Shown: positions 10,301-18,895, counted from the first letter of the stretch. The stretch is 64,000 nucleotides of DNA from Woeseiaceae bacterium (GCA_024640365.1 JAHEFE010000012.1:1-64000); one strand, 5' to 3'. Notes: generated by a model not told the origin, from the letters alone. Numbers and translations are program-made.

Positions 10301-10578
10301 GTCATGAGGTTGGCAGGGGCGTTGATTTTCAGGAAGCTGTAATCCGCGCGGGAGCGGTGCGGGCCAAGCCGATTGTACTGACGGGTCTGGCAGCGATGCT
10401 GGGTGCCTTCTTTATTCTCGATGATCCTATATTCAGCGGGCTTGCTGTGTCACTGATATTCGGAATATTCGTGTCGACGCTGTTGACCCTGATTATTATT
10501 CCGGTTCTTTATTATGCGAGTGAATATAGAAAGCACGCACCTGTTCCGACAGTTGAAATAGTTCAAGGAGAGATGTGA
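7330..10578 (+). CDS. RND efflux transporter permease (AcrB-like)
   Basis: The 1082-residue protein has full-length AcrB-type architecture. TM1 near residue 25 is followed by a large periplasmic porter domain (VPFPGASAQDVETQV...). TM2-TM6 hold the proton-relay motif GILVDDAIVVVENIHRH (adjacent Asp pair near residue 425). A second porter half and TM8-TM12 follow (ending LIFGIFVSTLLTLIIIPVLYY). The sequence GGPTILATFTVIAALLPMAF matches the conserved TM5/6 region. The substrate cannot be read from the sequence. The link to a BigR/SqrR-like repressor and a DUF302 protein suggests a role in sulfide, persulfide or related thiol stress rather than a generic drug pump; this is inference. Confidence 0.92.
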   Translation: MAINKKLGFSGSIARSFQDSKLTPLLALTGLLLGFFAIMVTPREEEPQINVTFANIFVPFPGASAQDVETQVAAPMEQILSEIEGVKHTYSVSRVGIAVLTVQFEVGQDRTAAIVRLYNAINSNGDWQPPGSGVLPPLVKPMGIDDVPMVTVTMWSETAEKGGHELLRVAHAIEAEIKRVPGTRDVYTIGGPDQVVHVLLDPQRMASYGLSPSSLRQALQASNLVTQAGTIVSNNEVIPVTAGEFLADADDVAELVVGVHEGKAISLEDVATVTLGPDQPENYVTFGTGAAASQIGLEKGLVTPAVTIAVAKKPGMNASEIANDVITRLGELRGTFIPDDVNYTVTRNYGKTANDKAMQLIKKLIFATSAVIFLIIFALGWREAVVVGSAVIITLMLTLFASWAWGFTINRVSLFALIFSIGILVDDAIVVVENIHRHMALENKTLFEAIPPAVDEVGGPTILATFTVIAALLPMAFVSGLMGPYMSPIPINASVGMLLSLAVALVFTPWASLKLLKSGHSVAKENAISAKLDSVFRRFVGPFLMADKGRHARRRLFVGVGVAIVIAVSLAAVQLVIMKMLPFDNKSEFQVVLDMPEGTSVEQTAHVLDEMAVYLADVPEVTDYQIYAGTAAAISFNGLVRQYYMRADPNAGDIQVNLVDKKYRHRKSHEIAADVRARINEIGRSYGGSAKIVEVPPGPPVQAPLVAEVYGPDYAGQLELATALRGMFEDTDDIVDVDDSVEEVAERLILSVDRNKAALLGVSQAAVTSALKMALSGEDVAYLQSGNQKYPLPVRLEFTVADKAELDSLLMLRIVGNTGNLVPLAEIVDVRTAQWEKTIYHKDLLPVVFVTGDMAGKLDSPLYGMFDLVSQISHSKPAGQTVDQTFIEQPDTPYRYSVKWDGEWQITYETFRDMGLAYSVGLILIYLLVVAQFRSYTIPLIIMAPIPLTIIGVMPGHALLGAQFTATSMIGMIALAGIIVRNSILLVDFIRHEVGRGVDFQEAVIRAGAVRAKPIVLTGLAAMLGAFFILDDPIFSGLAVSLIFGIFVSTLLTLIIIPVLYYASEYRKHAPVPTVEIVQGEM

Positions 10579-10970
10579 TGTACGGTTTTTCAACGACCAC
10601 GAAAGGATCATTTTCAGCCACTGTTGAGCGGGTGACCGAAGAGCTCAAAAAGGAAGGCTTTGGAGTATTAACGGAAATTGACGTACAGGCTACCTTCAAG
10701 AAAAAACTCGACATTGACAGGCGCCCTTACAAAATTCTGGGCGCTTGTAATCCACCCCTGGCTCACAGAGCGATTGAGGCTGAGGCAGATATTGGTCTGC
10801 TCCTGCCTTGTAATGTTGTAGTTCGCGAGGAACCCAATGGTTCAATTAATGTGAGTTTCATGGATCCCAGTGGCGTGATGGAAATGGTCAAGAACGCTGA
10901 GGTTGAGGCCGTTGCGAAAGAAGTCAGCGAGCGCCTGCGGCGGGTCTGCAAAGCAATGGAAAAAGACTAG
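10578..10970 (+). CDS. DUF302 family protein
   Basis: The 130-residue protein matches the DUF302 fold: an N-terminal TVERVTEELKKEGFGVLTEIDVQ-type segment, then KILGACNPPLAHRAIEAE and IGLLLPCNVVV with two cysteines, Cys57 and Cys79. No signal peptide is visible, so it is probably cytoplasmic. The ATG at 10578 overlaps the pump stop codon by one base (TGATG) and follows a good AAGGAG box at 10565-10570; a GTG one codon earlier is also possible. Its place as the last gene of a repressor-controlled efflux operon suggests an accessory role, perhaps binding or handling the exported thiol or sulfur species. The function of DUF302 is not established to my knowledge. Confidence 0.85.
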   Translation: MYGFSTTTKGSFSATVERVTEELKKEGFGVLTEIDVQATFKKKLDIDRRPYKILGACNPPLAHRAIEAEADIGLLLPCNVVVREEPNGSINVSFMDPSGVMEMVKNAEVEAVAKEVSERLRRVCKAMEKD

Positions 10971-12175
10971 TCGTGGCGTAGTGCGTCAATAGGGTTGAGT
11001 CGGGCTGCGCGTTGAGCCGGCCAGATGCCAAAGAAAACACCGATGAGTGCACTGAATGAAAATGCGGTGACTACAGAGCTGGAGCTTACCACTGTCTGCC
11101 AGCCAGCAAATTTTGCTAATAACATCGACGTGCCTGCGCCGAGGGCCAAGCCCAGTGCTCCGCCTATCACGCACAGCACCATAGATTCGATCAGAAACTG
11201 AGCCAGAATGTTAAAGCGTGTGGCGCCGAGTGCTTTGCGGATACCAATTTCCCGCGTTCTTTCAGTGACAGTTACCAGCATGATGTTCATGATGCCGATA
11301 CCACCGACAACCAGGCTTACGGCCGCAATACCACCAAGCAGGTAGGTAAATACCTCTGTCGCTCCCTGGCGCGCGCTCAGGTACGTTTTGCGGTCATAGA
11401 TCGAGAAGTCATTATCTTTGCCGGGCAGGATTCGATGTTCACGGCGCAGCACTCGCTCAATATCTACCATTGCGAGTTCGACAGTTGAGTTCTCGGCTAC
11501 GCGGGCGCTGATTGAGTTGATCTTGTCATCTCCGGCCACCCGGAATTGTGCGGTGTTAAGCGGTATCCAGATATCATTGTCAGGATTCCCCCAACCCGGT
11601 GATCCTTTTTCTTCCATAACCCCGATGATTTCGAAATCAATTCCACGGATCGCTGCGGAGCGGCCGATCAGGTTTGCTGCGGTGGTCTCCAGGGAGTTTG
11701 GAATTTCACTACCAACGACTACGACTCTTCGGCGACTCGCATTGTCACCCTCCGTAAACATACGACCCTGCGCGATAGTGAAGCGGTGTACATCCGCAAA
11801 ATTCGGGCTGGTGCCTATGGTATCGAGATTGAGATTACGGTTGCCAAATTTAAACTGGTAGCGCCCAGAAATTTCTGGAACAACCTCCGCAATATGCTGT
11901 GTATCGCGATCGAGAGCTTTGGCATCGTCCGTTGTGAGGCTAAGTTCATTGCGAGCCACTCCGTGACTCCAGCGATTGCCGGAAGAAATAGACAATATAT
12001 CGCCGCCCAGTGCTTCCATTTGCTCATCGATAGCGCGCTGCGCGCCATTTCCGAGCGCCACCATCGTAATAACAGCAGCTACTCCGATGACGATGCCAAG
12101 TATTGTCAGGGAGGCCCGGAAAGGATTGGCCCGGATAGACCTCAGAGCAATAAGTAATGTTTCGGAAAAGAGCAT
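10967..12175 (-). CDS. MacB-like ABC transporter permease (FtsX-type)
   Basis: The 402-residue protein has the MacB permease plan. TM1 lies at about residues 20-45 (NPFRASLTILGIVIGVAAVI), then a large periplasmic MacB_PCD domain, then three C-terminal TM helices with the family-diagnostic GGIGIMNIMLVTVTERTREIGIRKALGA. The ATPase is a separate polypeptide (gene ending at 13617), unlike E. coli MacB where they are fused. It is the last gene of a three-gene minus-strand operon, 17 bases downstream of the adaptor. It converges with the DUF302 gene, overlapping by 4 bases. Such systems couple ATP hydrolysis to extrusion of periplasmic substrates through a TolC channel, or to lipid/lipoprotein transfer. 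Confidence 0.9.
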   Translation of the reverse strand: MLFSETLLIALRSIRANPFRASLTILGIVIGVAAVITMVALGNGAQRAIDEQMEALGGDILSISSGNRWSHGVARNELSLTTDDAKALDRDTQHIAEVVPEISGRYQFKFGNRNLNLDTIGTSPNFADVHRFTIAQGRMFTEGDNASRRRVVVVGSEIPNSLETTAANLIGRSAAIRGIDFEIIGVMEEKGSPGWGNPDNDIWIPLNTAQFRVAGDDKINSISARVAENSTVELAMVDIERVLRREHRILPGKDNDFSIYDRKTYLSARQGATEVFTYLLGGIAAVSLVVGGIGIMNIMLVTVTERTREIGIRKALGATRFNILAQFLIESMVLCVIGGALGLALGAGTSMLLAKFAGWQTVVSSSSVVTAFSFSALIGVFFGIWPAQRAARLNPIDALRHD

Positions 12176-12192
12176 GGTTTCAGTTGTCCAGA

Positions 12193-13620
12193 TTAATTCT
12201 TGCTGATGCCCGGCACACCGCCAACTCGTCGATTGATCCAGCCTTGCAGCTCGGCCTGGGTTTCAACGAGGTGAGTGCTTGGCAATAAAAGTACCTTGTC
12301 ACCTTCTTCAAGTCCCGACACAATTTCGGCAACATCAAGATCGGTAATTCCGGTGACAACGGGAATGGCACGTACTCGTCCACCTTCGTTTGATACAACC
12401 CAAAATTTTCCACCAAATCGATAACGCGTGCCGCCTTCTTCCTCTTTTGGTTTTCGTTGACTGCTGTTGTTCTGAAAGATGCGTGCCATCAGCTTGCGCT
12501 CGTCAGCGGACAGTTGCTCTCCGTCGCGACGTTTCTGCATAATTGCTTGAACTGCAGCAGCGTCTACTCCTGCGGGTAGTGCGATTTCGCGCCCGCCAAT
12601 ATTTATGGTTTCCGCAACAAATGTAGTGACCACATCGGAAGTTTTTGTCTTTTCCGGCGGAGCGAGCTGTTTGCGAAGATCTTCCTGGTCGATATCAAGC
12701 AATTGGGCCGTCGCAGTGAGGTCGCGTTTGGTGCGTAAGGCCATAACTGGAACCGTCAGCACATCCTCACTACGGGCAATAGAGATTTCGACGTCGGCAT
12801 TCATTCCCGGCATTAGTAATCCGTCCGGGTTATCAATTGATATTAGCACTGCAAACATTGTGACGTTTTGTTCGACAACTGCCTGGGGTTCAATTTTCAA
12901 TACTTCGCCGGCGAACGGTTGATTCGGATAGGCAGCTACTGTCACTTTGGTTGGCAGCCCGGGCTTTACCTTGCCGATGTCGGTTTCGTCGACGAGTGCC
13001 CGAATTTGTACTTCACTCAGGTCGGCCATTTTGAGTAGCAATGTGCCACCACCAAAATCCTGAGTTGGCGATGAAATAACCTGACCTTTTTCCACCTGTT
13101 TTTCGATTACGGTTCCGGTTACAGGTGCTCTAATATCTGTGTCGTCCACAGCTATCCGGGCATTTTCCACCGCCACGTTGGCGCTTACGACCTGGGCTTC
13201 TGCATTTGCGAGTTCCAAGGCGATCTGCTCAAAATCTGTTTCAGTGAACGTTCCGCTCTTGATCAGTGCGTCCGCACGTTTCATCTGTGCTTTTGAAATG
13301 CTGCGGCGTGATTGAGCGGCCTTAAATTCCGCTTCAGCCTGCGCAAGACGATTACGGACGGTGCGCGGATCGATGCGAACGAGGAGGGTGTTTTCCGCGA
13401 CATAGTCACCGGTTTCGACGAGAGACTCCAGCACTTCTCCGGAAGCCTTCGATTTAACTTCGACAGTAGCAAGCGGCTCAACAACGCCTGCTGATTCCAC
13501 CGACACGTCAATTGTTCGCCGCTCAACGGTAACCGCTTCATACAGTGGGGCGCTGACTTGTTCTTCCGTGCAGCCTACAAGCAATGTAAGTATCAATATG
13601 GATTTTAAAAGTGTATTCAT
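12193..13620 (-). CDS. MacA-like periplasmic adaptor lipoprotein (HlyD family)
   Basis: The 475-residue protein starts with a lipoprotein signal (ILTLLVGC), so the adaptor is probably lipid-anchored instead of TM-anchored. Visible units are the first lipoyl half ([22 protein letters not shown]), a coiled coil (about residues 95-165), the second lipoyl half ([20 protein letters not shown]) and beta-barrel segments. A poorly conserved, charged segment of about 90 residues (about 305-395, with [15 protein letters not shown] and KPKEEEGG) interrupts the usual membrane-proximal domain. Its stop lies 17 bases before the permease start, and its ATG overlaps the ATPase stop by 4 bases. It pairs with the flanking ATPase and permease. 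Confidence 0.87.
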   Translation of the reverse strand: MNTLLKSILILTLLVGCTEEQVSAPLYEAVTVERRTIDVSVESAGVVEPLATVEVKSKASGEVLESLVETGDYVAENTLLVRIDPRTVRNRLAQAEAEFKAAQSRRSISKAQMKRADALIKSGTFTETDFEQIALELANAEAQVVSANVAVENARIAVDDTDIRAPVTGTVIEKQVEKGQVISSPTQDFGGGTLLLKMADLSEVQIRALVDETDIGKVKPGLPTKVTVAAYPNQPFAGEVLKIEPQAVVEQNVTMFAVLISIDNPDGLLMPGMNADVEISIARSEDVLTVPVMALRTKRDLTATAQLLDIDQEDLRKQLAPPEKTKTSDVVTTFVAETINIGGREIALPAGVDAAAVQAIMQKRRDGEQLSADERKLMARIFQNNSSQRKPKEEEGGTRYRFGGKFWVVSNEGGRVRAIPVVTGITDLDVAEIVSGLEEGDKVLLLPSTHLVETQAELQGWINRRVGGVPGISKN

Positions 13621-14342
13621 GTATTGCCTGCTACCTTGACGTCCTTGACAATAGCGCCATCGCCGAGCTGTATGTGTCTTTTTGCATGAGCGGCCACATC
13701 GGCCTCGTGTGTTACTAGAATGATAGTGTTACCCGATGCATGCAGTCGGTCGAAAATTTTCATTAAATCTTTGCCGGTTGCTGAGTCCAGGTTTCCGGTG
13801 GGTTCGTCTGCAAGAATAATCGATGGTTCATTGACCAATGCGCGAGCAATTGCAACGCGTTGTCGTTGCCCGCCTGACATTTCCGACGGACGATGCGACA
13901 TACGATCCTTAAGTCCGACCATTTCCAGCGCTGCATGGGCGCGCCGTAATCGTTCTTTTTTTCGCATGCCGGCATAGATTAATGGAACTTCAACGTTGTG
14001 CACCGCTGTCATTCGGGCCAACAGATGAAATGTCTGAAATACAAATCCTATTTCTTGATTGCGAGCGTGTGCCAATTCCCGATCATTCATTGTCGACACG
14101 AGTTTTCCATTCAGCCAGTAGCTACCATCGTCAGGGGTATCCAGGCAGCCGAGCATGTTCATCAGGGTCGACTTGCCTGAGCCGGATGGACCCATGATGG
14201 CGGCATATTCGTTTGTTTTGATTTCCAGATCGACGTCGCGCAACGCATAAATTGTTTCATCGCCCATCGTATAACAGCGGCGCACTTTTTCGAGTTGAAT
14301 AACCGGCTTTTCGTTATCGAGATTTGCTGTGTTTATGCTCAT
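13617..14342 (-). CDS. ABC transporter ATP-binding protein (MacB/LolD-like)
   Basis: The 241-residue protein has all ABC ATPase motifs: Walker [10 protein letters not shown], the Q-loop in FVFQTFHLL, signature [15 protein letters not shown], Walker [15 protein letters not shown] and the switch His in LVTHEAD. Length and motifs match the MacB/LolD/FtsE group. It is the first gene of the operon and is overlapped by the adaptor start (4 bases). It energises the separate MacB-like permease encoded two genes on. A perfect inverted repeat lies about 30-50 bases upstream of its start and may regulate the operon. Confidence 0.92.
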   Translation of the reverse strand: MSINTANLDNEKPVIQLEKVRRCYTMGDETIYALRDVDLEIKTNEYAAIMGPSGSGKSTLMNMLGCLDTPDDGSYWLNGKLVSTMNDRELAHARNQEIGFVFQTFHLLARMTAVHNVEVPLIYAGMRKKERLRRAHAALEMVGLKDRMSHRPSEMSGGQRQRVAIARALVNEPSIILADEPTGNLDSATGKDLMKIFDRLHASGNTIILVTHEADVAAHAKRHIQLGDGAIVKDVKVAGNT

Positions 14343-14369
14343 ACCAGCTCTGATTAGTACTTTTACTCA

Positions 14370-14394
14370 CTTCAGTCTGCTCGTCTGACTGAAG
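14370..14394. promoter_or_regulatory. Perfect 8-bp inverted repeat upstream of MacAB-like operon
   Basis: CTTCAGTC (14370-14377) and GACTGAAG (14387-14394) form a perfect inverted repeat with a 9-base spacer. Its near edge is 28 bases before the ATPase start codon on the minus strand. It could be an operator or an RNA hairpin in the 5' leader. No T-run follows on either strand, so it is not a typical terminator. The rest of 14395-14633 shows no gene or clear signal. Confidence 0.4.
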
Positions 14395-14633
14395 GCATTG
14401 GGTTAGGAACGATCCGGTTACCTGATAAAGTTGGTGAGCCGACAGTGAAAATAACACATGAATCATTTGCAGCTCCATATATTATGCCATTTTCCGTGCC
14501 GTCCGGAACTGCGAAGAATTGTTTTCTTATCTCTATTCAGTCTGAAGTCCGGTGGCGCCGGATCGGTTGTGCCGAGATTTCGTCAAATAGTTGATTGAAC
14601 CGGCGGAGCTGTTATGAGGATGCCGATTTGCCT

Positions 14634-15596
14634 TTATTTTGCAACGCCATTGGTGGCGAATTCCATCGTCATGAATTCATTTTGACAAGGCTGCCCCTGG
14701 CACATTAGAACTCGGGAGGCGCCGTCCTGCTTCAGTTCGGCAACCATGGCGGCAACCGTCGCGCTGCGGCGAGTCAGTCGACCTGCGTGCATGCAGACGT
14801 CAGCGTTGGATCGTGGCGTTTCGTCGTGATGCTGGCGTAACAGGTTGATAAATCCTGCTTCGTTAAGAGTATCTTGTGACATCTCGGCCAAGCCCACTAG
14901 ATTACAGTTCTGGCGATAGGCCGATTTGGCAGCCCATGGCATAAATTTGCTGCGAAATGTGCGCCGAAAGTCAAAATCGCCTTTGCCATTCCAGTATCCT
15001 TGTTGTCGGGCATTATCCTCTAGTTTGAAAGAACTGAAATCGAAGTCTGCGCCGATAGTGAGATCGTTACTAATAGCGGCATAACCTTGCACATTTTTTG
15101 CGACCCAGAATCGTCCAGCCGTTTCGAGAATGAAAGCTTTGCCTGGGTCGGCAATGATGAAGCTGTTGTCATAGCGTGTGTTTTTGCGGTGATGACCAGC
15201 GGCTCCTCCCTGGCCGTAGGTCTCAAGGTATCGGGTGATAGTGCTGAGAGCGGTGTCCGCGGTTTTGGCAGTCTCTAGTGCAAGGCGGAGAAGGTCCATG
15301 CCGAGTAAACCGCTATTCTTTTTTTCAACCAGACGAGTGAAGACTGCTTCGTTGCCTATGGCGACGCCATATTCATTAACGCCCATTTCCGCTCCCCACA
15401 TCCAGTACGGGCGGCCGATGATGACTGCGTGGCAAGGGCTGTTAACAGGTACTTTGGTGTAGGTAGTCTGCAGTTCTTCAGGTCGGGTTGCTATACGCGG
15501 GTGCGCTTCGAGACACTGGTATTCATCGGGTTCGCGATCGGAGTTCTTGGCGAGCCAGGTGCTATCGTTACCGACATAAACCAGTGTGTCACACAT
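14634..15596 (-). CDS. Secernin-like peptidase, C69 family (Ntn-hydrolase)
   Basis: The protein has 320 residues from the second Met. Its N-terminus MCDTLVY places Cys2 directly after the initiator Met, as in Ntn hydrolases of peptidase family C69, where this Cys becomes the nucleophile. LAKNSDREPDE is the secernin signature, and GVNEYGVAIGNEAVFT and YDNSFIIADPGKAFILET are further conserved segments. Bacterial members are dipeptidases or related amidases; the substrate is unknown. A start one codon upstream (15599, MMCD) would bury the Cys, so 15596 is preferred. It overlaps the end of the upstream amine oxidase gene by 8 bases, indicating co-translation with that enzyme. Confidence 0.85.
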   Translation of the reverse strand: MCDTLVYVGNDSTWLAKNSDREPDEYQCLEAHPRIATRPEELQTTYTKVPVNSPCHAVIIGRPYWMWGAEMGVNEYGVAIGNEAVFTRLVEKKNSGLLGMDLLRLALETAKTADTALSTITRYLETYGQGGAAGHHRKNTRYDNSFIIADPGKAFILETAGRFWVAKNVQGYAAISNDLTIGADFDFSSFKLEDNARQQGYWNGKGDFDFRRTFRSKFMPWAAKSAYRQNCNLVGLAEMSQDTLNEAGFINLLRQHHDETPRSNADVCMHAGRLTRRSATVAAMVAELKQDGASRVLMCQGQPCQNEFMTMEFATNGVAK

Positions 15597-16947
15597 CAAA
15601 AATAATCCTTGCCTCTTCGGTTACACGCTCTGCTGATTGCAGGCCACCTTCAATGTATCCGTACCACTCGCTAGCTGTTTCAGTTCCGGCGAAGTGTAAC
15701 GCACCAATAGGTTGGCGCCCGAGATTACCGTACGACGTCCAGGTTCCCGGACCTTTCAGTGCCGCGTAACAGCCGCGGGTATACGGTTCAGCTGCCCAAT
15801 CTCGATCCACATAGTCCAGCGGCATCAAAGCGTCGGCACCAAATACTGCCGCGAAGCACTTCAAAACTTCCTTGCGCCGCTCGACGTCGCTTTTGGTGCC
15901 CCAGTGACGAGCCTGGTCGCCTTCTATGAAGCCCATGAGCAGGCCGGATTTCGAGTCTGGCGCCGTATTATCAAATGTAACCCGGATTGTTTTTTGCGGC
16001 GCGACAGATTGACCGGAATATCCTTCGTTTCGCCAGAACGGCTCGGCGTACTGTGCGACACATTTAATGCACGTACCGCCAGGCATTTTTTGCCATAGCT
16101 GATCACGATCAGCCGGTAAGCTGGGTTCAAAATTCAGCCGCCGAATCTGATTGGGCGGCACTGCCAATATTGCGATGCGAGCGTGGTATTCGTTTGTTTC
16201 GGTTTCTACGGAAACGTTGCGAGCTTTCCAATTAATGCTGCGTACGGGTTGGTTATGAAAAACTTTTCCCTGCATTTTTTTCTCAAGTGCCCTACACATT
16301 GATGCGGTGCCGCCAACAACACGATCTTGTTGCGCGCCACCATCTACTGAAAGCAAGTTATTCCAGCCGTTTCCTGAGCGCGCATAAAAAAGTGCGTGAA
16401 GTAGCGAAATGTCGCGCGGCTCCGCGGCAAACACGGCAGCGACTCCGGTCGCGAATAAATCAAATGCAGTTTCGCTGATGCAATTGCTTTGTAACCAGCT
16501 GTGCAAGGTCCGCGAATCCCAGTCTGCGGCTTGGGGGTGTGACATGGGGTCATCTGGTGTAATTTGAGCTGCCATGCGTTCAAAGCGCCACATTAACCAA
16601 CCTAGTTCGGCGAGATAAAGCGGATTTATGCTGGGTATCGTTCCGCGATAGCTCCGATTTGCCTCGTGGCAATGAAACAAGTTGTTGCCTTTATTGAACA
16701 TTGGAAACGTAGAGCCGCCCAATTCGGCCAGCAATCGATAACTGCGGTTTTGTCCCGGCCCGAGCCATTGGCCACCGATATCGACGATATCGCCATTGGC
16801 GAACTTGTGATTATCCAGTCGACCGCCACTGCGGTCGCGTGCCTCTAACACCGTTACGTCAAGCCCGCTTGCTGCAATGCTGTTGGCAGCGGCGAGACCG
16901 GCTATTCCAGCGCCGATAACAATGACATCAGTTTTGAGGTAGCTCAT
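15589..16947 (-). CDS. Flavin monoamine oxidase family protein
   Basis: The protein has 452 residues from ATG 16947. The N-terminus carries the FAD-binding dinucleotide fold VIVIGAGIAGLAAANSIAA followed by VTVLEARDRSGGRL. The C-terminus has the second FAD motif LHFAGTETASEWYGYIEGGL with the aromatic/Trp cage typical of monoamine oxidases. IGGQWLGPGQ and GGTASMCRALEKK are further family segments. It oxidises an amine to the aldehyde or imine with H2O2; the substrate is unknown. The frame stays open upstream to 17049, but that extension is low-complexity and lacks homology, and the Rossmann motif begins only 7 residues into the shorter form. Coupling with a secernin-type hydrolase suggests catabolism of an amide- or peptide-linked amine. 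Confidence 0.88.
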   Translation of the reverse strand: MSYLKTDVIVIGAGIAGLAAANSIAASGLDVTVLEARDRSGGRLDNHKFANGDIVDIGGQWLGPGQNRSYRLLAELGGSTFPMFNKGNNLFHCHEANRSYRGTIPSINPLYLAELGWLMWRFERMAAQITPDDPMSHPQAADWDSRTLHSWLQSNCISETAFDLFATGVAAVFAAEPRDISLLHALFYARSGNGWNNLLSVDGGAQQDRVVGGTASMCRALEKKMQGKVFHNQPVRSINWKARNVSVETETNEYHARIAILAVPPNQIRRLNFEPSLPADRDQLWQKMPGGTCIKCVAQYAEPFWRNEGYSGQSVAPQKTIRVTFDNTAPDSKSGLLMGFIEGDQARHWGTKSDVERRKEVLKCFAAVFGADALMPLDYVDRDWAAEPYTRGCYAALKGPGTWTSYGNLGRQPIGALHFAGTETASEWYGYIEGGLQSAERVTEEARIIFDV

Positions 16948-17060
16948 TGCGTGTATTGGTCCATCGCAAGGGTTTGGCAAGTCTACGCCGGTCGCGCACG
17001 TTTGGTTACCCCCGGCTGGCAACAGCGGCCTGATTGCAGGTGCTGCCAAAGGGAAGTGAC

Positions 17061-18701
17061 CTATTTAACGATTATGCGAAACGAAAATGACGCATTCGGC
17101 GCGCTTGTAATTGCGCCGGGTAATGATCCTTTTGGGGTTATGCGGATATGCGTGACCAGAGGATCGCAATTGCCTGGACCGGGGGTGGGTGAGTAGTCAT
17201 AGTTCTGTCCACCATCCCGCGAAAAAGCGATATCGTCATCGGTCGCAGCCAGGTCGCTAAACTGGTAACTCAAAGCGCTTGTCGGGGAACCGTCCTGAAA
17301 CACGACGGGACCAGATCCTGCTGCGCCCGAGTCGCCAACGTCAAGGCATGCGCCGGTCGGGATGGGATCTGTGATAGCAATGGCATTCTGATCAACGGCG
17401 CCTGGTCCCTGATTGGTGAGCCTGATCGTGTACAGCATCTCGGCTCCAGGTATGGCTTTCGGATTGATCGTTGCGTTTACAGGATCATTGATTGGGCGAA
17501 CACTTTTCAACATGACAAGGTTGGGCGATGGCATCGCGGTTATGGTGTCGACAACGCTGACATTTACCTGTGGTTGGTAGTTTGATGATGCTGTCGTAAC
17601 CGCGGTGCCCGGACTGCCCGGCGCAGCCCCAAGCGGAATGTCATAGGCGATCAGTATGGTCATCGATTGGGTCGGTAGCACGATTCCCGAGTCTGGAATT
17701 GAATCGCCAGTACTATCACTCAGCAGCGCATCACCGGCAGAAATGCCGCCACTATTATCGACATCAACATAGTAGTTGGCCGTTAGCGCAAACCCGCCGC
17801 CAAAAACTGTGCTGAGATTGAAGGTATCTGCCGTGTCGCCTGTATTCGTTAGGGTGTGGGCGAGGACCACCGTTTGGCCGGTAAGGCTGGTTGCTGAAAG
17901 GTCCGGGGCGAAAATGACACCGGGCGTTCGGGTCGAACCAAGCCCACCGCCGCAGCCACTCAAGTTGTCGTCTATTTGCGCCGCGAACGATCCTGATCCA
18001 ATGCTGGAGTTGGAGCTCGAAACGTGAAAAGTGACCGGACTGCCATTGGGAATTCCCAATTCAGCAAAACTTATGGCGAACTCCATTTGCTGCCCATTTG
18101 AGTTGCCCCATTTGCCACTCCGATTTGGTTTCTTGGGCTGGTTGGCAAATGAGCCGGGCAGAGTAAGGCCATCTGAAAATTGGTTGCCATCAACCATCGG
18201 GTCTCCGCCGGGAGCGATGGCGATGTAGGTCATGAGGTAGATATCAACAGTTCGGTTGCCACCTTTCCATGCGGCGGCGACGACGGGTTCGCCGGTTTGC
18301 ATAAAGCCATCGTTGTTAACGTCTGCATAATAGACAAACGACAGGGTGTTGGAGCTGGCATTCGATCGTTCGGTGAACAGGTAAATGGAGCTCTGATCCC
18401 ACGTATAGGCGAAATGGACAAGATCCTTGCCGCTGCCACCGACCGGTGCGTCTCGATCAAGCAGGTTATTTGCGGGCCCGTCGCAAACATTATTGTCAGT
18501 GTCCGCCCATACTGCGGCCCAGTCTGACGTGTTTCCATCCAGGCGAATGGAGGTCAACGTGTACTGACCATCACCGTAGCCGCATGTACAGTTAGCCCAG
18601 ACGCTCGTTGGCAATGCCAAAATCACCATGGCAACTGCAATGAGTCTTGCGAATTCGAGGAAGTCTCTTGTTGTAATGTTGCGAGTACTGCAATCCAGCA
18701 T
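17061..18701 (-). CDS. Secreted protein with C-terminal DUF11-like repeat, unknown function
   Basis: The 546-residue protein has a signal peptide (AVAMVILALPTSVWA) and then a Cys motif NCTCGYG at the mature N-terminus. The middle (about 50-260) is a beta-rich region with DADNN/DVNNDG-type segments (YADVNNDGFMQTGEPVVAA) that may bind calcium. Residues about 270-400 hold a CARDB-like unit (LTGQTVVLAHTLTNTGDTADTF). The C-terminal 150 residues resemble DUF11 repeats found in surface proteins (MLYTIRLTNQGPGAVDQNAI and ITDPIPTG). It is probably exported and surface-associated. No sorting signal, PEP-CTERM or TM anchor is visible. It stands alone between the amine oxidase and the SRP RNA gene. Confidence 0.65.
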   Translation of the reverse strand: MLDCSTRNITTRDFLEFARLIAVAMVILALPTSVWANCTCGYGDGQYTLTSIRLDGNTSDWAAVWADTDNNVCDGPANNLLDRDAPVGGSGKDLVHFAYTWDQSSIYLFTERSNASSNTLSFVYYADVNNDGFMQTGEPVVAAAWKGGNRTVDIYLMTYIAIAPGGDPMVDGNQFSDGLTLPGSFANQPKKPNRSGKWGNSNGQQMEFAISFAELGIPNGSPVTFHVSSSNSSIGSGSFAAQIDDNLSGCGGGLGSTRTPGVIFAPDLSATSLTGQTVVLAHTLTNTGDTADTFNLSTVFGGGFALTANYYVDVDNSGGISAGDALLSDSTGDSIPDSGIVLPTQSMTILIAYDIPLGAAPGSPGTAVTTASSNYQPQVNVSVVDTITAMPSPNLVMLKSVRPINDPVNATINPKAIPGAEMLYTIRLTNQGPGAVDQNAIAITDPIPTGACLDVGDSGAAGSGPVVFQDGSPTSALSYQFSDLAATDDDIAFSRDGGQNYDYSPTPGPGNCDPLVTHIRITPKGSLPGAITSAPNASFSFRIIVK

Positions 18702-18895
18702 TTATGGTACCTGTCATACGTTAGCGCGCATCGTAACTTGGATTTGGGGCCAAAGAGTGCGGCGGAGTGCACAATTTGGCAAAAAAAGGCTCGAAATTGC
18801 TGGATTGTTGGGGCTTCGCACCAGAAGTTGTAGCTTACGGGCCGATGTTCTGTTTGCCGTGGTAATGAGGGTGGGCATGGGCGATAATGCGCGCC

